Positions 1 to 12,067 of a DNA stretch of 64,000 nt are shown in pieces (the stretch's first letter is position 1; the number at the start of each line of letters is the position of its first letter). The stretch comes from Symsagittifera roscoffensis (Eukaryota; Xenacoelomorpha; Acoela; Convolutidae): the NCBI RefSeq assembly GCF_963678635.1, contig NC_087062.1, forward strand, positions 84,776,012-84,840,011, read 5' to 3'. A program made the translations under genes and the position numbers. The notes under the pieces are model-generated. The model was not told the origin of the DNA. It was given only the letters and a program-made list of their open reading frames with translations, and did not search any database.

Positions 1-2772
1 TGTAATATTTTATTAAAACACGCGTGTTCAGTATCGATGCAATATTTGTATCGGTGCAATATATTGAAAACTAGGGCAATAATGGAAAAAACACTATTGC
101 AATATTTGAAGAACTAGTACAATGTTTGAAACAATAGTGCAGTATTTAAGTACTGCACTGGTGGTTCAAATATTGCACTATTTTTTCCAATATGAAATTG
201 AAACACAGTGCAATATTTTTCATAAATCAATCAAGCAAAACAATCTTGAAATTTTTATCCCTGCATTTACAAAATGCTTATAATTTTTATCCTACAAAAA
301 CATATACAATTTTTCAGAACTTTGTCTCAGTATGAGCACTTTTGTGTGATCTTCTAAAAAAAGCTGATGATAGTTGAACTTGGCCATTTGACAAAAACCC
401 CATTTTTCCCCTAGATCCATTTTTTTTACCAAACTTCCACCACGTAGCGCTACAAACAACAAACACATGTAAAATCAATTCACCTATGATATTGAAGATT
501 TCCTCGATATGGAAAAATAATTTCAGATAATTTTGAGAAGTATTTTTTTCAGGTGAAGAAATTGGTTTTCCGAACTGTTCCAACTCATTTGAACATTTGC
601 TTAGCTTCCAAAAACGGGATGGAGGTTTCCCCATTTTCTGCCTTCAAATGATTGCCGCCATATACCGAAAACGCTAGTAGAAAACCGACTTTATCTATTC
701 CACCTCGCTACCTCTGATGTGATTCAGTTTTACTATTCAGGGTTGAGAAATCTCACAGATAATTAGCATTTATAGATTATTTGAATTTAATGATTCATGA
801 CTCATTTCGAACTATGAACAAAAACTATAAGTTTTTGTATATGTCTGGATTTTTTCTTATTTTACAGGTTGAATTTTGTGGCTTGAGTTTTTCGCCAGAA
901 TAAAATAGATCTTTTTTTTCGATTTTGTCTCATTTGTGTTTAATTGAGCACACAAGTGATATGAAAATACTTCCCTGAAATTTGGTTTTTTATGCATTTT
1001 TTGCAGCATGGTACAGAAATGCTCATCACACAATTGCCAGGTATTGAAATTGAATCATAAGAATTTTTTCCATCCACTCGGTGTATGGAATTGTATGATA
1101 AAAATATTTCTTGCATCATTTTGTATAATAACATTTTTCTGCATATAAATCAACCTGGGTTGCTTGCTCATTACTCAAAATGTCATGAAATTCAAATGAA
1201 GGAGAAGAAAAGAGCCTAGGTACAGCAATTCATCCCAAGGTACGAAAAAAGCAATTGTTTATGCGACGGGAAAATTGCGACATATTTTTCAAAAAAAAAA
1301 CAGAATAAAAAATACACAATTGCGACAAGATGCCAACAGCTTGCAAAATTGAACCTAATTTGAGTTCAAAAAAACCAAGTTTTTTTGGTCGAAAACGTGG
1401 AAACTCGATGAAATTATTGAAAATGAAAATTGAGAGGAAATAAAAAGCTACGTTAAAACCAACCATATGGAAATCATTGAAAAATATGTAAAACTGGCTT
1501 GAACTTTTGCTTGCAATTGATTTTGCAAGTAGCAAATGTGTTAACAAGTTGTAGGAGCAAATTTATTGCATGATCGATTTTAATGATCAAACGAAATAAT
1601 GACTTTTCGCAAGGAAGATGAAAATTTTATAACAGTAACAAATATTTTGAAAATTTCGGCAGCTATTTACAGATTAGCAAGCTTTATTTGGTGATAGCGT
1701 CTGCAGATGGTAATATAATTAGATCAAGAGCAGCCAGTTGCGGTGCAAAGACCTAACAAAATGTTTACAACCTTTTTTTTCAATTTCTGTCCATAGTGAC
1801 GCAAGGAAGTACAGAAAAATTTAAAACGGCAGTAAATTAGGAACACCCAAAAACATTTGCCGTAGATAAATGAATAGCATGATAAGAAATAATCAAAAAA
1901 TATCTAAGTTTTTAAATTTTTTTCCATGGAAGCACTACTTAAAGTGCCTCAATTTGTTTACCGGGAACAAAAAGTAAATTTTCCACGGCCTAAATAAAAG
2001 TGTTTCCTAATTCAACTCTTGGCTCGCTTTGCATGCTACTGAAAAAAATGTGTTTTTTAAAATTCATCTGAACCAAGACTGAAAAGTGAAAGGGCTTTAC
2101 TATGGTATATTGCTCAGTCTATTCTGATTATTGTTTGCAGTACATGCTTTCGTGTGGAAAAAAGTAAAAGCAGATAAAAAGTAAACACAAACTAAAACGC
2201 ACCCAAAAACAATTTCCTCCCCATTTTCAGTGGTGGGAACAGTTATACTATCTACTATCTGATACTGGGTGAATGACAAGAAAAGGGGTCTGATCTAGAC
2301 AGCGAACTTGATAGCAAACAAAACAAACAAAATGAAGTCATTTTGGTGGGCACTTGAACGCAAAATGCGGTAAGCGAATAATTGTTTCATAGCTTGCTTG
2401 CTTTCAAAAGGAATGAAAATAAGACTGCTGTAAATAGTGATTCAATATTCGGCTAATAATTTTTATTAATTGCATGCCATGCCCCTGCGATTTTTGCGTT
2501 TTTGGCTCTCATAATTGCCTATTGCCTGTCTGGAGCAGACCCGTCTCCTTGTCAATTGCCTGATACTCAAACAAAAACTGTTCATATTATGAGCCTATAG
2601 TTAAGAATTGATAATGCTTTGAAATTACTGGAGGCTTCAGTTGAACAAATTTTTCCAGACTTGCCTTTTTACTATGATGGAACATCAAACTTTTAAAAGA
2701 AAGTTTCAGAAAACTTTGAATTAATTTAGGTAAAATAGAAGTAAGAAGAAAGGATTTTTTATAAATTTATTT
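1..2772. other. Intergenic AT-rich DNA, no gene recognised
   Basis: No convincing coding region, RNA gene or mobile element was seen. Bases 1-235 hold about eight scattered copies of a GCAATATTTG-like motif in both orientations, which looks like a decayed simple repeat. The longest open frames (for example 314-634 and 1230-1547, minus) have low-complexity composition and no recognisable motif, and are probably chance. Confidence 0.6.
2766..2771 (-). promoter_or_regulatory. Poly(A) signal AATAAA of the HEAT-repeat gene
   Basis: On the minus strand AATAAA starts two bases after the TGA stop codon of the HEAT-repeat gene. If used, the 3' UTR would be only about 20-30 nt. The region is AT-rich, so a chance match is possible. 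Confidence 0.4.
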
Positions 2773-5700
2773 TCATTCAGTTTTGGTATCTTTATCTTGT
2801 TGATCCTTGTTTGAACTTGCTCGAGACAGTGCTAGACTTCGAAAGAAATCTGGTTTTGGAGGACCATTGGAGGATGTGGTTCTGGACGGAGCTCCTTGAG
2901 ATGTAGTCTTCCCACTTAGAGTGGCTTCTTCTCTGTATTTCAGGGATCCCGAATTAGACTGTGCATCTTGAAGTCTTAGTTTGAGTTCGTCATTATCCAT
3001 GACGTCATCATCGTCTTCACCTGAATCGTAATCTGATTCGCTGACGACTGATTCCCTCTCGTCAGCTTCTTCTTCAACCAATTCTAGATCTTCGACATCC
3101 TCGTCAGGGCCTTTGTCAAGTTCGAATTCTCCTTGAATTTCAGTTTTATTTTGGCCATTTATTGAGGTTCCTGGGTTCAAAGCGGCGCCGAGACTCGAGC
3201 CCAAATCTTGGAAACTCTTGTCCTCTTTTGAACTCTGCTGACTTTTTTCAACTTCTTCGATCCCATCAGAACGAACTCCTTGAGCTCCGTCCTGACCCTT
3301 GAAGAGCATTTTATCATGGCATGTTTTAAGTTGGTCGTCTTCTTCTAAGACGGTTATCAATTTGATGATATTTTCTTTTGTCGATTGCTTTCGGATTTCC
3401 TCTTTCAGCGTTCGGATCATTTCAAGGTCACCCGAAGGGTCATCGCCAAGCCACTCAATCACAGCTTTCAGCTCATCGATCACATTTTGATCCTTCAAAC
3501 TCAGAAGTCTTTCCTGGATGACGTTGATAACTTCGCCATTTCTGATGTTCAATTTAATGATGGCTCGAGCAGCCGAAATTACAACATTTATATCATTCGC
3601 CCACCGCACACACCATAAAATAATTGAGGCTAACTGAGCATTCGACTTACCGATATGCGCTAATGCATCTATGGCTGCAGATTTGACCTTGTCACTTGGG
3701 TCAAATTGAGCCGAATGCTCAAGAGTGCTGAGTATCCTTTTTTCTCTTAACATCAAGCCACTAGCTGTGTTGCAAGCTGCGACTCTTACGCTTATGTAGT
3801 CGTGCTTAAAACACTTCAGGAAATGCGGCAGCAGTTTTTCTGTCATTATCCCTAATTGACCGGTTCTAACAACAGCGTCTAGAATTGTATCTCGGTCAGT
3901 TTCTTTGTACAGTGACATTAGCTTGTTATGAACGTGGGTTCCGAGATGCAACTTACCAATAGCAACGGCCGCTTCGGAACGAACGTTTTGGTCAATGTCA
4001 TGCCACATTAAGTGAACAAGTTTTCGGGTTATGTCTTTATTCGGCGGACCTCGCAAACTTGGTAGAATTTTACACGCCAGAAAGCGGTACTTCCAACTAG
4101 TACTGTTTAACTGTTCGCCTATTAGACAGTGTATAACTCGTGTGCTGTCGCTTAATTTAGCCAGAGAAGAAATGCATAGATCCATTTCGGATTTTTCAGA
4201 CGCCTGAAGCATACACTCGATGAACACATTCGCGATCTTTGAATTAACATAACCGGAGTAAGTAAGCACCAACGCAGCGATTATTTTCTCTTCAAACGTG
4301 GCACTAACTTTGTGCAAATGATCGGCGACAATTTCGTGACTCTTTTCAGAACATTTATCTTGGATCATAAGCGTCAGAGCTGCGCCAAAGCGAACGTATC
4401 CTAGCTCATCACTAAGACAGTTTTCGACAAGTTCTAAAATGCTTTCAGGGAGGAATCCTTGATCTTCGCTTTCGATCACAAAACCGTCTCCATTGATTCC
4501 GGCGATTCCTGATACTTTTTCCAACCTGTACACACTTGCTTGAGCGCAGACTCCTAAAGCTTCCAGTCTAACTCGACTGTCCAAGCTTTTCAGTTTCTCG
4601 AAAATATCGCCGACGTCAGAATTATGCCACAGAGAACCAATTTTGTGAAGTTTCAGCCACCTTTGAACTATTAGTTTTCGATGCTGACCTTCATCATCCA
4701 AAGCTACTAACTGATCATCATTGTTGACAGGTTCTAGTTCAGTTTCATCGGCCGCTTTCATTTTCCTTTTGTCCAGTTTCGGTTGAGGTACTTCCTTCCA
4801 GCGCGGTTTTTTACCCTTAGTTTGACCAATTGGACTTGTTTCGACTTCAGGATAGATTTCTGTTTTCTTGACAGTATACGTATTTCCGGTATCCAAAAAG
4901 ACTTCATCGCTAGTTTCAGTTAGAAACACTACTTTGGCACCGTCAACTATTTCGTTCACGTATTTGTGCTCACTTCTATTATGACTCATTAACTGTTTCG
5001 CCTTCTTTTTTCGGTTGATTGCGTTGCTCGTAGTTTCAGTGTGGCTAGAAGGTCGCTCTATCATTGCGGTTCGATTCTCGGTCTGGGCAACAATTCTTTT
5101 AACCTCTTCATTTTCGTCAGCAAAATTTTGTTTATAATAAAGAGATTTAAACTTCTTCGACAAATTTTCATTGATCGGGTCTCCGGATAAAGTGGTGGGA
5201 GTGCGTTTTACCTTAATTTGTTCCAAAAATTTTTGAGAAGTCGGTTCACCAGATACGCTTTCATCGTCCACCGTCAAATCTTCCTGCTCTTTAAATCCAA
5301 CTTTACGCTCCTCCAAAAACTCTTTCAAGTGCTCTTTTTGCTTCGCAGAGTCGACATGATTCGTGACAATCCATCTAGCTGTGTTTTTGCTCACCCGCGT
5401 CAAAATGTATTCATCCCAAGTCATTGTTTTCTTCTTTTTTTCGATATCTTTGAAAATTTTGCTCTGAGTGGCAATATCTTTTTTAAATCCTGTGGATTTA
5501 TCCAACTTTGAGAGTGGCGGCTTACCAGAAGTACTTCCTGATTGAAATAGACTTTCAGTACCAGGTTTTGGCTTTTCTTCGGAAACTTTTTCTAAAAATT
5601 TCACTTTTTGTTTCTTTGCTTCGTGTTTTTGACTTGATGTTATAGCATGGCAGTTTCCATGCGTTTTGACGTTCGCTTCAACGGAGTACATTCGGCCTTG

Positions 5701-6036
5701 CTCGACCGACGAATCGGTTTTCACGACCCGTTTTTCTTTCAATTCGGGAATTTGATTCGTTCGGTATAACTCGTCAAGCACAATTTTCTTTGCGAGGTCA
5801 AATGTTATCGCTTCCTTTCCGCGAGTTTTGACAACATCGAAATCAAAACTCATATCAAAACACGCTTGTTTGATATACTCGTCTCTGATTTTGTGACGGC
5901 CTTCGAATAAGTCGACAAACTTCGGCACTTTCTTCAGCATTTCCATAGTCTCTTCGACTGTTTTCAACTCGTCTTTCGTCGGCCCGACAGTCACCCGGGA
6001 CGCCGTCGGATAAAAAGTCGGGACGGGCTGAGCCAT
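2773..6036 (-). CDS. HEAT-repeat protein, HEATR4-like, single exon
   Basis: A 1087-aa protein encoded without introns, ATG to TGA. Residues 1-460 are basic and mostly disordered but contain a conserved-looking block near residue 208 (YILTRVSKNTARWIV). Residues about 465-870 form a series of roughly 30-40-residue helical pairs typical of HEAT/armadillo repeats (for example VRLEALGVCAQA, VRSEAAVAIGKL, VKSAAIDALAHIGK). The C-terminal 150 residues are strongly acidic (a D/E run near residue 1000) and then Ser/Thr-rich. The N-terminal block plus C-terminal repeats and the length resemble animal HEATR4, a poorly studied protein, so that name is inference. HEAT repeats are scaffolds for protein-protein contacts. 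The start is the first Met after the duplicated upstream region. Lack of introns is unusual beside the spliced TBATA-like gene and could reflect retroposition or intron loss, but the frame is intact. Confidence 0.85.
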   Translation of the reverse strand: MAQPVPTFYPTASRVTVGPTKDELKTVEETMEMLKKVPKFVDLFEGRHKIRDEYIKQACFDMSFDFDVVKTRGKEAITFDLAKKIVLDELYRTNQIPELKEKRVVKTDSSVEQGRMYSVEANVKTHGNCHAITSSQKHEAKKQKVKFLEKVSEEKPKPGTESLFQSGSTSGKPPLSKLDKSTGFKKDIATQSKIFKDIEKKKKTMTWDEYILTRVSKNTARWIVTNHVDSAKQKEHLKEFLEERKVGFKEQEDLTVDDESVSGEPTSQKFLEQIKVKRTPTTLSGDPINENLSKKFKSLYYKQNFADENEEVKRIVAQTENRTAMIERPSSHTETTSNAINRKKKAKQLMSHNRSEHKYVNEIVDGAKVVFLTETSDEVFLDTGNTYTVKKTEIYPEVETSPIGQTKGKKPRWKEVPQPKLDKRKMKAADETELEPVNNDDQLVALDDEGQHRKLIVQRWLKLHKIGSLWHNSDVGDIFEKLKSLDSRVRLEALGVCAQASVYRLEKVSGIAGINGDGFVIESEDQGFLPESILELVENCLSDELGYVRFGAALTLMIQDKCSEKSHEIVADHLHKVSATFEEKIIAALVLTYSGYVNSKIANVFIECMLQASEKSEMDLCISSLAKLSDSTRVIHCLIGEQLNSTSWKYRFLACKILPSLRGPPNKDITRKLVHLMWHDIDQNVRSEAAVAIGKLHLGTHVHNKLMSLYKETDRDTILDAVVRTGQLGIMTEKLLPHFLKCFKHDYISVRVAACNTASGLMLREKRILSTLEHSAQFDPSDKVKSAAIDALAHIGKSNAQLASIILWCVRWANDINVVISAARAIIKLNIRNGEVINVIQERLLSLKDQNVIDELKAVIEWLGDDPSGDLEMIRTLKEEIRKQSTKENIIKLITVLEEDDQLKTCHDKMLFKGQDGAQGVRSDGIEEVEKSQQSSKEDKSFQDLGSSLGAALNPGTSINGQNKTEIQGEFELDKGPDEDVEDLELVEEEADERESVVSESDYDSGEDDDDVMDNDELKLRLQDAQSNSGSLKYREEATLSGKTTSQGAPSRTTSSNGPPKPDFFRSLALSRASSNKDQQDKDTKTE

Positions 6037-6048
6037 TGCTTTGTTTTA

Positions 6049-6316
6049 TGAGAATTATAATACCCAATCAGCGAAGCAAAATTACAATTTAAACATGCTA
6101 GCTAGCTGCTATGCTTGAATTTGAATTGACCAGTATTACGGTTGTTTTGAGGCTTGTTTAACAATGAAAATACGAAAATGTTTGAGAATTATAATACCCA
6201 ATCAGCGAAGCAAAATTACAATTTAAACATGCTAGCTAGCTGCTATGCTTGAATTTGAATTGACCAGTATTACGGTTGTTTTGAGGCTTGTTTAACAATG
6301 AAAATACGAAAATGTT
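6049..6316. repeat. Perfect 134-bp tandem duplication upstream of the HEAT-repeat gene
   Basis: Two head-to-tail copies (6049-6182 and 6183-6316) look identical by eye. The proximal copy begins 12 bp upstream of the HEAT-repeat gene's ATG, so the duplicated unit covers the expected 5' UTR and core promoter. Each unit holds a GCTAGCTAGC palindrome. Perfect identity implies a very recent duplication or an assembly artefact. Confidence 0.9.
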
Positions 6317-6524
6317 TGAGAGTTAAACCAAAAACGCTCGTGCAAAATAACGGCTCCGCAGCAAGATTGTATATTTTTAATGTGATTTGAAATTAATGTT
6401 TTCTAATTCCGCCTAAACTTACACATGCATGATATTTTTTGATGCTCATCAGTGTTTATTAAAGATTCGTATCCTGCTAAACGGGGAAAGGGGTTTTCTA
6501 TTTTAACTGCCAATTTTTTTACGC

Positions 6525-6580
6525 AGAGGCGAAGCGCAGCTTCGCACTACTTGCGATAAAACTCAAACACAAGAAAGACA
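6525..6580 (+). repeat. SINE-tail repeat copy (hairpin GCGAAGC/GCTTCGC)
   Basis: Contains CAGAGGCGAAGCGCAGCTTC followed by CGCAC and then ACTTGCGATA. The inverted pair GCGAAGC/GCTTCGC can form a small hairpin. At least five more copies in this orientation lie in the window (8513, 10499, 17497, 19980, 45468); the one at 17497 ends a tRNA-derived SINE. Confidence 0.6.
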
Positions 6581-8512
6581 CAAGTAAAAAAAAAATCAAA
6601 CATTGAAAAAACATAAGGTGGACCAAGAAGTGCTATACTGGTGCCACACGAAAAACGAGATTTCAAAAATTGACTTTGCCCATAACCTTAGTTGTTTCTC
6701 TACTAAAAAAAGTGATAAGAGTAAAATATTTCCAGATAATCAACTTTCCCAGGAAGATAAGATTTCTCTTACAAAAATTAAGGCTTCGCCGCTTCCGCAG
6801 GAACAATTGTCGCAGCCAGATCTTTCAATTGAATTTTTCATCTTAGATTTAAATGTGTAAATTTTAAGAAAGCTCAAAAAATTTTCTAAAAAACGGTCCA
6901 AAGACTTTCCAAAATTCATCTTTTTTCCTGCAAGAAGCAGGTTTTCGCCGCTTAAACAAAGAAAATTCCCAAAAACCGGGTTTTTCGGTTGAACACAACC
7001 TGAGAATTGACTCGATAGTTTTCACATAAAGTCAAAAATTTTCCAAAAAACTGTCAAATTTGTTTCAATTGAAGTTCATAGCTTTTTCTCAAACAAACTG
7101 GGCATAACCAATTACATAGGTAGGTTTTCAACAACCTGTTTGACAAAATTGAAGTCAGTAGAAAAAACGTTATTAACCGAAGTATAATATAAAGACAAAA
7201 CAGCATTTTTATATCTTATAGTTCTCTGTGAAATGCAATACTTGCATTAAGGACAAATCTTTGCATTCAAATCACCTGTGCTATCCTGCCACTTAACCAA
7301 TGCGTTCCATTATTTTAACACACTTGGTTGCTCTGATTTTTACAGAACACTTAAAAAAATATATTGAAGTTTTGTGCATTTGTGGAAAATTGTTTATTAT
7401 ATAAACTTATACAACTTTTGGTAAGTTGGAAGTGTATGACATTGTACTATAACCACTTTTGGTCACCCCTGGAATGCATAAAAATGCGCAATGAGATTCC
7501 CATAGGCTTTAAACGCATCGAGCTTAGTTTTGGACAAAAAATCAATTGCACCAAAACTCAAAAACAATTGCATCATCAGAAATCTTTATTTTCGATAAAT
7601 AATTTGACAAATTAAAAATTTATACAAGCACCGCCACCGCAGCCTTCTGATCGATGAAAGCCTCAATATAGGAAGCTTTGAAATCGCGCAATTTTCGAAA
7701 GTACCTGTTTCAAAAAAAAACATGCAGATTGTAGCACATCTACAAATTGTTCAAAATTTTCAATACTTTCAACGCCATAGAAACTTGAATCTGATTTTTC
7801 ATTTGCGTAGAGCTATATTTTATCTCTAACAACTTTCTTTTAGGTAAAAAAGATCGACAATTAGCTTGTCACAGCTTAAAAATTGAGAAAAAGTTAGAAA
7901 AAGCAAAACAAAAATCTTTTTCCATATTTCCAACTTTTAAACTTCAATTCCATTTGTCGTCTGTTTTCTAACGTTTGTTTTTGTTAATACACGGTTTGCA
8001 TTTTAAAAGCGGGAGCTGAAACATTACTGAAGATTAAAAACACTTCTAATTACAATGAAACTCCAAATTGGAAATAACATCATTCCAAAACGTTTCTGAT
8101 AAATTCTTCCTGGGAAATAAACAAGCTATAAAAAAAAGCAGAACAAGCCTCTAAAATAATTTTCAATGTGGAAGCGAATCACTGGAAATGTAATGTCAAT
8201 CAAGACCCACTTGTCCGGTTTTTTTTTAAAAAAAGGACGGGCTAGAGGGTGGAAATGACCCCTTGTATAGCTTTATTGTGAAAAAAAATATATTTGAATG
8301 CCGGCGATTTTGGGATACACATGAAAGAAGTCATGAATCTCGCGGAGCCGGCAAACCCGCGCGCATTGGAGATGCAAGTCTTCAAAACCGAATTCTCATC
8401 AAAGGGTCTTTCAGTTGACTTGTTTCTGGGGAGCAGTCGGCCAACCAAATGACTTCCAAACTTCGACCAAAGAAGATGCACTATAATTGAGAACTGTCAA
8501 TTGAAAGCAAAA

Positions 8513-8570
8513 TTACACAGGGGCGAAATGGAGTTTCGCATCACTTGCGATACAACACAATCATAAAAAA
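8513..8570 (+). repeat. SINE-tail repeat copy (diverged)
   Basis: TTACACAGGGGCGAAATGG, then TTTCGCATCACTTGCGATAC. It matches the family consensus in the flanks, but the hairpin arms are mutated. Confidence 0.5.
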
Positions 8571-10498
8571 GCATCAACCGAAAAAAAAGAAAGAAAAATG
8601 AAAAAACTAAGTGAACCAAAATTTTCGTATGTCTCGATGAAGGACACCTAGGGCTCAGCTAAAGCTGGAGGTACTTTTTAAAAAATTTTTGAATTTTTTA
8701 TACTGATGCGGGATGAAATTCGTAACTTCAAAAATTAGACTTTGTCCAAAACCTTAGTTGTTTCCCAACTAAAGTGAGAAGAGTGAAATGTTTTGGAATT
8801 TTCCTAACGACCTAGCATTTCCGTACAAAAAGTTAAGGAGTAGCCGGTTTTCTCCGGGCAAATTTGCGCAAACTTTTTACTGCTAAAGCAGGTGGTGGTG
8901 GCCGGTAAAGTAGGGAAGATTCCCAAAACCGTAGTTAAACCTAACCTGAGAATTGGCAAGTAATTTTCGAGGCGATTTAAAAAAATCCAAAAAACAATGC
9001 AGTTTTTAAAAAATTACACTTTTTTAAAAGGTATGACTTTTTTCCAGCAGAAACTGGCGTAGCAAATTCTGAAGTTAAGCTTCCAACAACCTGCTGAACG
9101 ATTAAATCTATCATAATTGTTTTGGCAGGATAGTTATCGAGAAGAGAGCAAAAACCGGTCAACAAATCAGAGAGTTGGAATTTCCGAGAAGCATAACTTT
9201 TTGTTTTCGAAAAATTGGCCGTAGCCGCTTAAGTAGAAGAGATTTTCACCCAATCTATTATTTCGATTGACTTCAAAGGTGTGGCCGGGCAGTTCTCGAG
9301 AAAGTCAAAAAGTTTCAAAAAACGGTCGAACAATCAAAATTGTGACATTTACGGGGGCTATAATTTGTTTTGTGTAGAAAACTAGGGCGTAGTAGCATAC
9401 GTAAAAGAGCTTCACACAGCCCGTTCGTTAGGTTGAACCCAAAATTTTAGCTATAGAAGGGTATTTTTTGATTGAGTTCAACAAATTTTGAAAGGAAAAC
9501 GCTCAAAAATCAAAAAGAAAATGACTTTTTCGAGGACTATATAATTTTTTGTGTAGAAAACTGTGAATGGCACTACTAATGCAGGAGAGCGTCACAAAAC
9601 CCGTTATCTCCATTGAACCGGAAAATGGGGTTCGGGAGGTTGATTTTGAGGAAAAATTTGAAAACGATTTAAAAAGCGGTCAAAAAAGTTAAAAACTTGA
9701 TTATTCCGGGGTTCATAATTTTATGTGCAAAAAAATGTGGGCACAACTGCTTGTTGAGGGAAGGTCTCCAATTCCATTCTATTCATTGAAACCTAAATAT
9801 CAGAATTGATAGATTAGTTTTACAGAAAACGAAAAAATTATACATCGGTCAAATCTTCCACCAACAGACGTTTTCGAAGGCTGTAGACAAAAAGGGAACG
9901 CAAATGTATACCAAGAGAGTATGCAGGCACACAAAAATGTAGGCGGTCTTGCTATGTATACCCTTTTGTGATTTTCAGTGGAAAAGCTACTAGGAGAAAA
10001 TACTTTTTTTTGCAAAAAGTATTAAAATTTTCCAAAGCGTCTAAATAGAAAAACCCTTATTTTCATAATCCCTATTTTTTTCGAATGTTAATTTCAGGCA
10101 AACAAGCCAAGCAGCAAATTGAAAATCAAATTACAAAATGGACAAAACTTACGAAGCGGAAACAAGGCCGCGGAAACAATTTTTGAGCAGACACCAGTTG
10201 AGCCGAAAAAAAACTTACTATGAAAAAACTTTAAAAAGTTTTAAGTCACCCCTGAGACTACCCTGTAGTAAATATTAATAAGCCAGTAGTTAAATTTGAA
10301 TTGGTTGCTGCAGAAATGAATGCAGCAGTAATGATTCAACAGATTTTGTTTAACCAGTTGTTAACAAGAAAAAAGTCTAAATTCCAGTTTGATAACGCTT
10401 GCTTATCGCAAGCGTAATAAAGACCCAACTTAATCACGCGTTTGTACTGCCATAGACTTGTATTTGTAATCTGATCTGAACTGTCATTGGAGAACTGG

Positions 10499-10790
10499 TA
10501 TTACACAGCGGCGAAGCTGCGCGTCGCAAATACAAGTGAGGAAAAAGCAAAAAACAACGCCCTAAACAGGCAAAAAAAAATTGAAATAAGGAGAAGATTA
10601 TAAATACACTTTGAAAAAAATGTTTGTTGAGACTAGTAATATCACGTTCTCACATCTGCTCCACAACCGCTTGTAATGTTACTGACAGTAGCCACCAGTA
10701 AGGCAGCTACAGTTTCCATATAAATAGCCAAGGCTGTCTAGCAAAATTTTGCTAAATTGAGAAATTACTGATTTGTTCTCGTAATTTTTA
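10499..10790 (-). repeat. tRNA-derived SINE, diverged full-length copy
   Basis: The plus strand starts TTACACAGCGGCGAAGCTGC and later has the body phrase TTGAAATAAGGAG, as at 17.5 kb. Further right, CACGTTCTCACATCTGCTCC parallels the tRNA-like head of the better copy. The element's tRNA-like 5' head is therefore on the minus strand and the hairpin tail is its 3' end. Confidence 0.45.
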
Positions 10791-11570
10791 GACGGAGCCG
10801 AGCAATCATCATTGCTTTTTCTAGGAAACTGTTAACTGTAGCTGAACACTGGTTGAACTCTCAAGAAAAACGACAAAAAATCCAACAAAAATAAACAAAA
10901 AAAAAGAGAAAACCTCTACAAAAATTGCGCAAATGAAAACAAGAATGTGCTGTGATTCACGTGTTTACTCAAGCTATTCAAAAACATCAAAAAATTCTTT
11001 CACACTATACTGAAAACAAATGAGCATTTTTTCGACAAAGGACTTGTAGTATTTCACAAAAGCTGCTTGTCTAACATAGGAGCAATAATTGAAAAAATTT
11101 TATTATTTGACCAATTTTTCGAAGGGTCCATCCTCTGGTACTAATTGACATTATGCACTAGGGGCCCAGCTGAAAGCTGGAGAGACCTGTTTGATTATTT
11201 TAATATTGATTATTTTAAAATTGTTTTAAAATTTCAGGTTTCTCAAGTCGACAGCGCCCTTCCTACGCAAAAAAAGTGAGAGATGCTTATGCATTCATTG
11301 GTAACGCTTTGGTAAAAAGTTTTCATGAGGGAACTTTTCAAGTCCATAGGTGTTTCCCTAGACAATAGGGGCCAAGCTGGAAGCTGGAGAGACCATTTTG
11401 GTTATTTCAGAAAAAAACGTTATACAAATTTTTGATGAAATCGAATTAGCTAGCGCTTTCTGTTTTATTGAAAAAACGAGTTTGAAAAAATGTGGGTGGG
11501 GGGGTGTAAGGTTAGCGAAATCGCAGATTGATTTCGGATGAGTTTTGTAAACTAATGTAGCAAGGTAATT

Positions 11571-11860
11571 GTGTGCATCAATCTGCCAGAATTGTTATAC
11601 AATTCTGCCCAGGGAGCGGGACGAGGACCTGGATGCACTTTGCTCCCCACCCTTCTCACAAATGCAACACTCAAAAACTGGAAGTTTCTGATCAGTCATA
11701 TAATTAGCGGAAATTTCCCAGTTGTGAGAAGGGCCCCTAGCGGGTATGCTTGCTGGCAAAGACAACATGGTGGAATTCAAGAAAGCACCTGCGACGTAAA
11801 TCCCAGAAGAAAAAGGTGTTTCTGTGTCGTTGTTGATCAAACAAACTCACGATAGAATCA
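11571..11860 (-). other. GC-richer patch, possible exon(s), unassigned
   Basis: About 290 bp of clearly higher GC than its surroundings. On the minus strand, an acceptor-like ...ACGTCGCAG at about 11788 precedes an open stretch that begins AFLNSTMLSLPASIPARG. A second open stretch (about 11575-11690) reads RPAPWAELYNNSGRLMHTI. The plus strand is also open across most of the patch. I found no family resemblance and no clean donor, so this is flagged only as a possible exon, perhaps a 3' exon of the TBATA-like gene upstream. Confidence 0.2.
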
Positions 11861-12067
11861 ATTCCGATTGTTATGATAAAATTCCAGTGAAAGTTACTGG
11901 CCGTAAGGCATTAAACAATATCCAAGCATACTGGAAAAAAGTGCAAAAAGCACATGACCATCAATGATACTTAAGTGAGCCTTAAGTGAAATTTGGGATT
12001 CATCGAACAGAACAAATACTTCATAGAACAGATACTTTCATGATATTATCAATGTAGAGAAAAATTG

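Larger units (their letters stand above)
6317..11570. other. Intergenic DNA made of decayed dispersed and tandem repeats
   Basis: No gene is supported. Bases 6650-7150 and 8700-9760 hold diverged copies of a roughly 170-bp unit with recurring phrases such as 'gtgtagaaaact' and 'gaggaaatcgaaaa', related to the better-preserved array at 13.93-14.62 kb. Three SINE-tail copies (6525, 8513, 10499) are listed separately. ORFs such as 6603-6860 (+) and 8242-8481 (-) lie in or beside these repeats and show no family motif. Confidence 0.6.

Noticed and set aside
314..634. 106-aa minus-strand ORF as a gene
   Set aside because: No motif, no splice or promoter context, AT-driven composition.
6603..6860. 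85-aa plus-strand ORF as a gene
   Set aside because: It lies within a decayed ~170-bp repeat shared with other intergenic loci.
8242..8481. 79-aa minus-strand ORF as an exon
   Set aside because: Slightly raised GC but no splice sites or recognisable domain; too weak to list as a gene.
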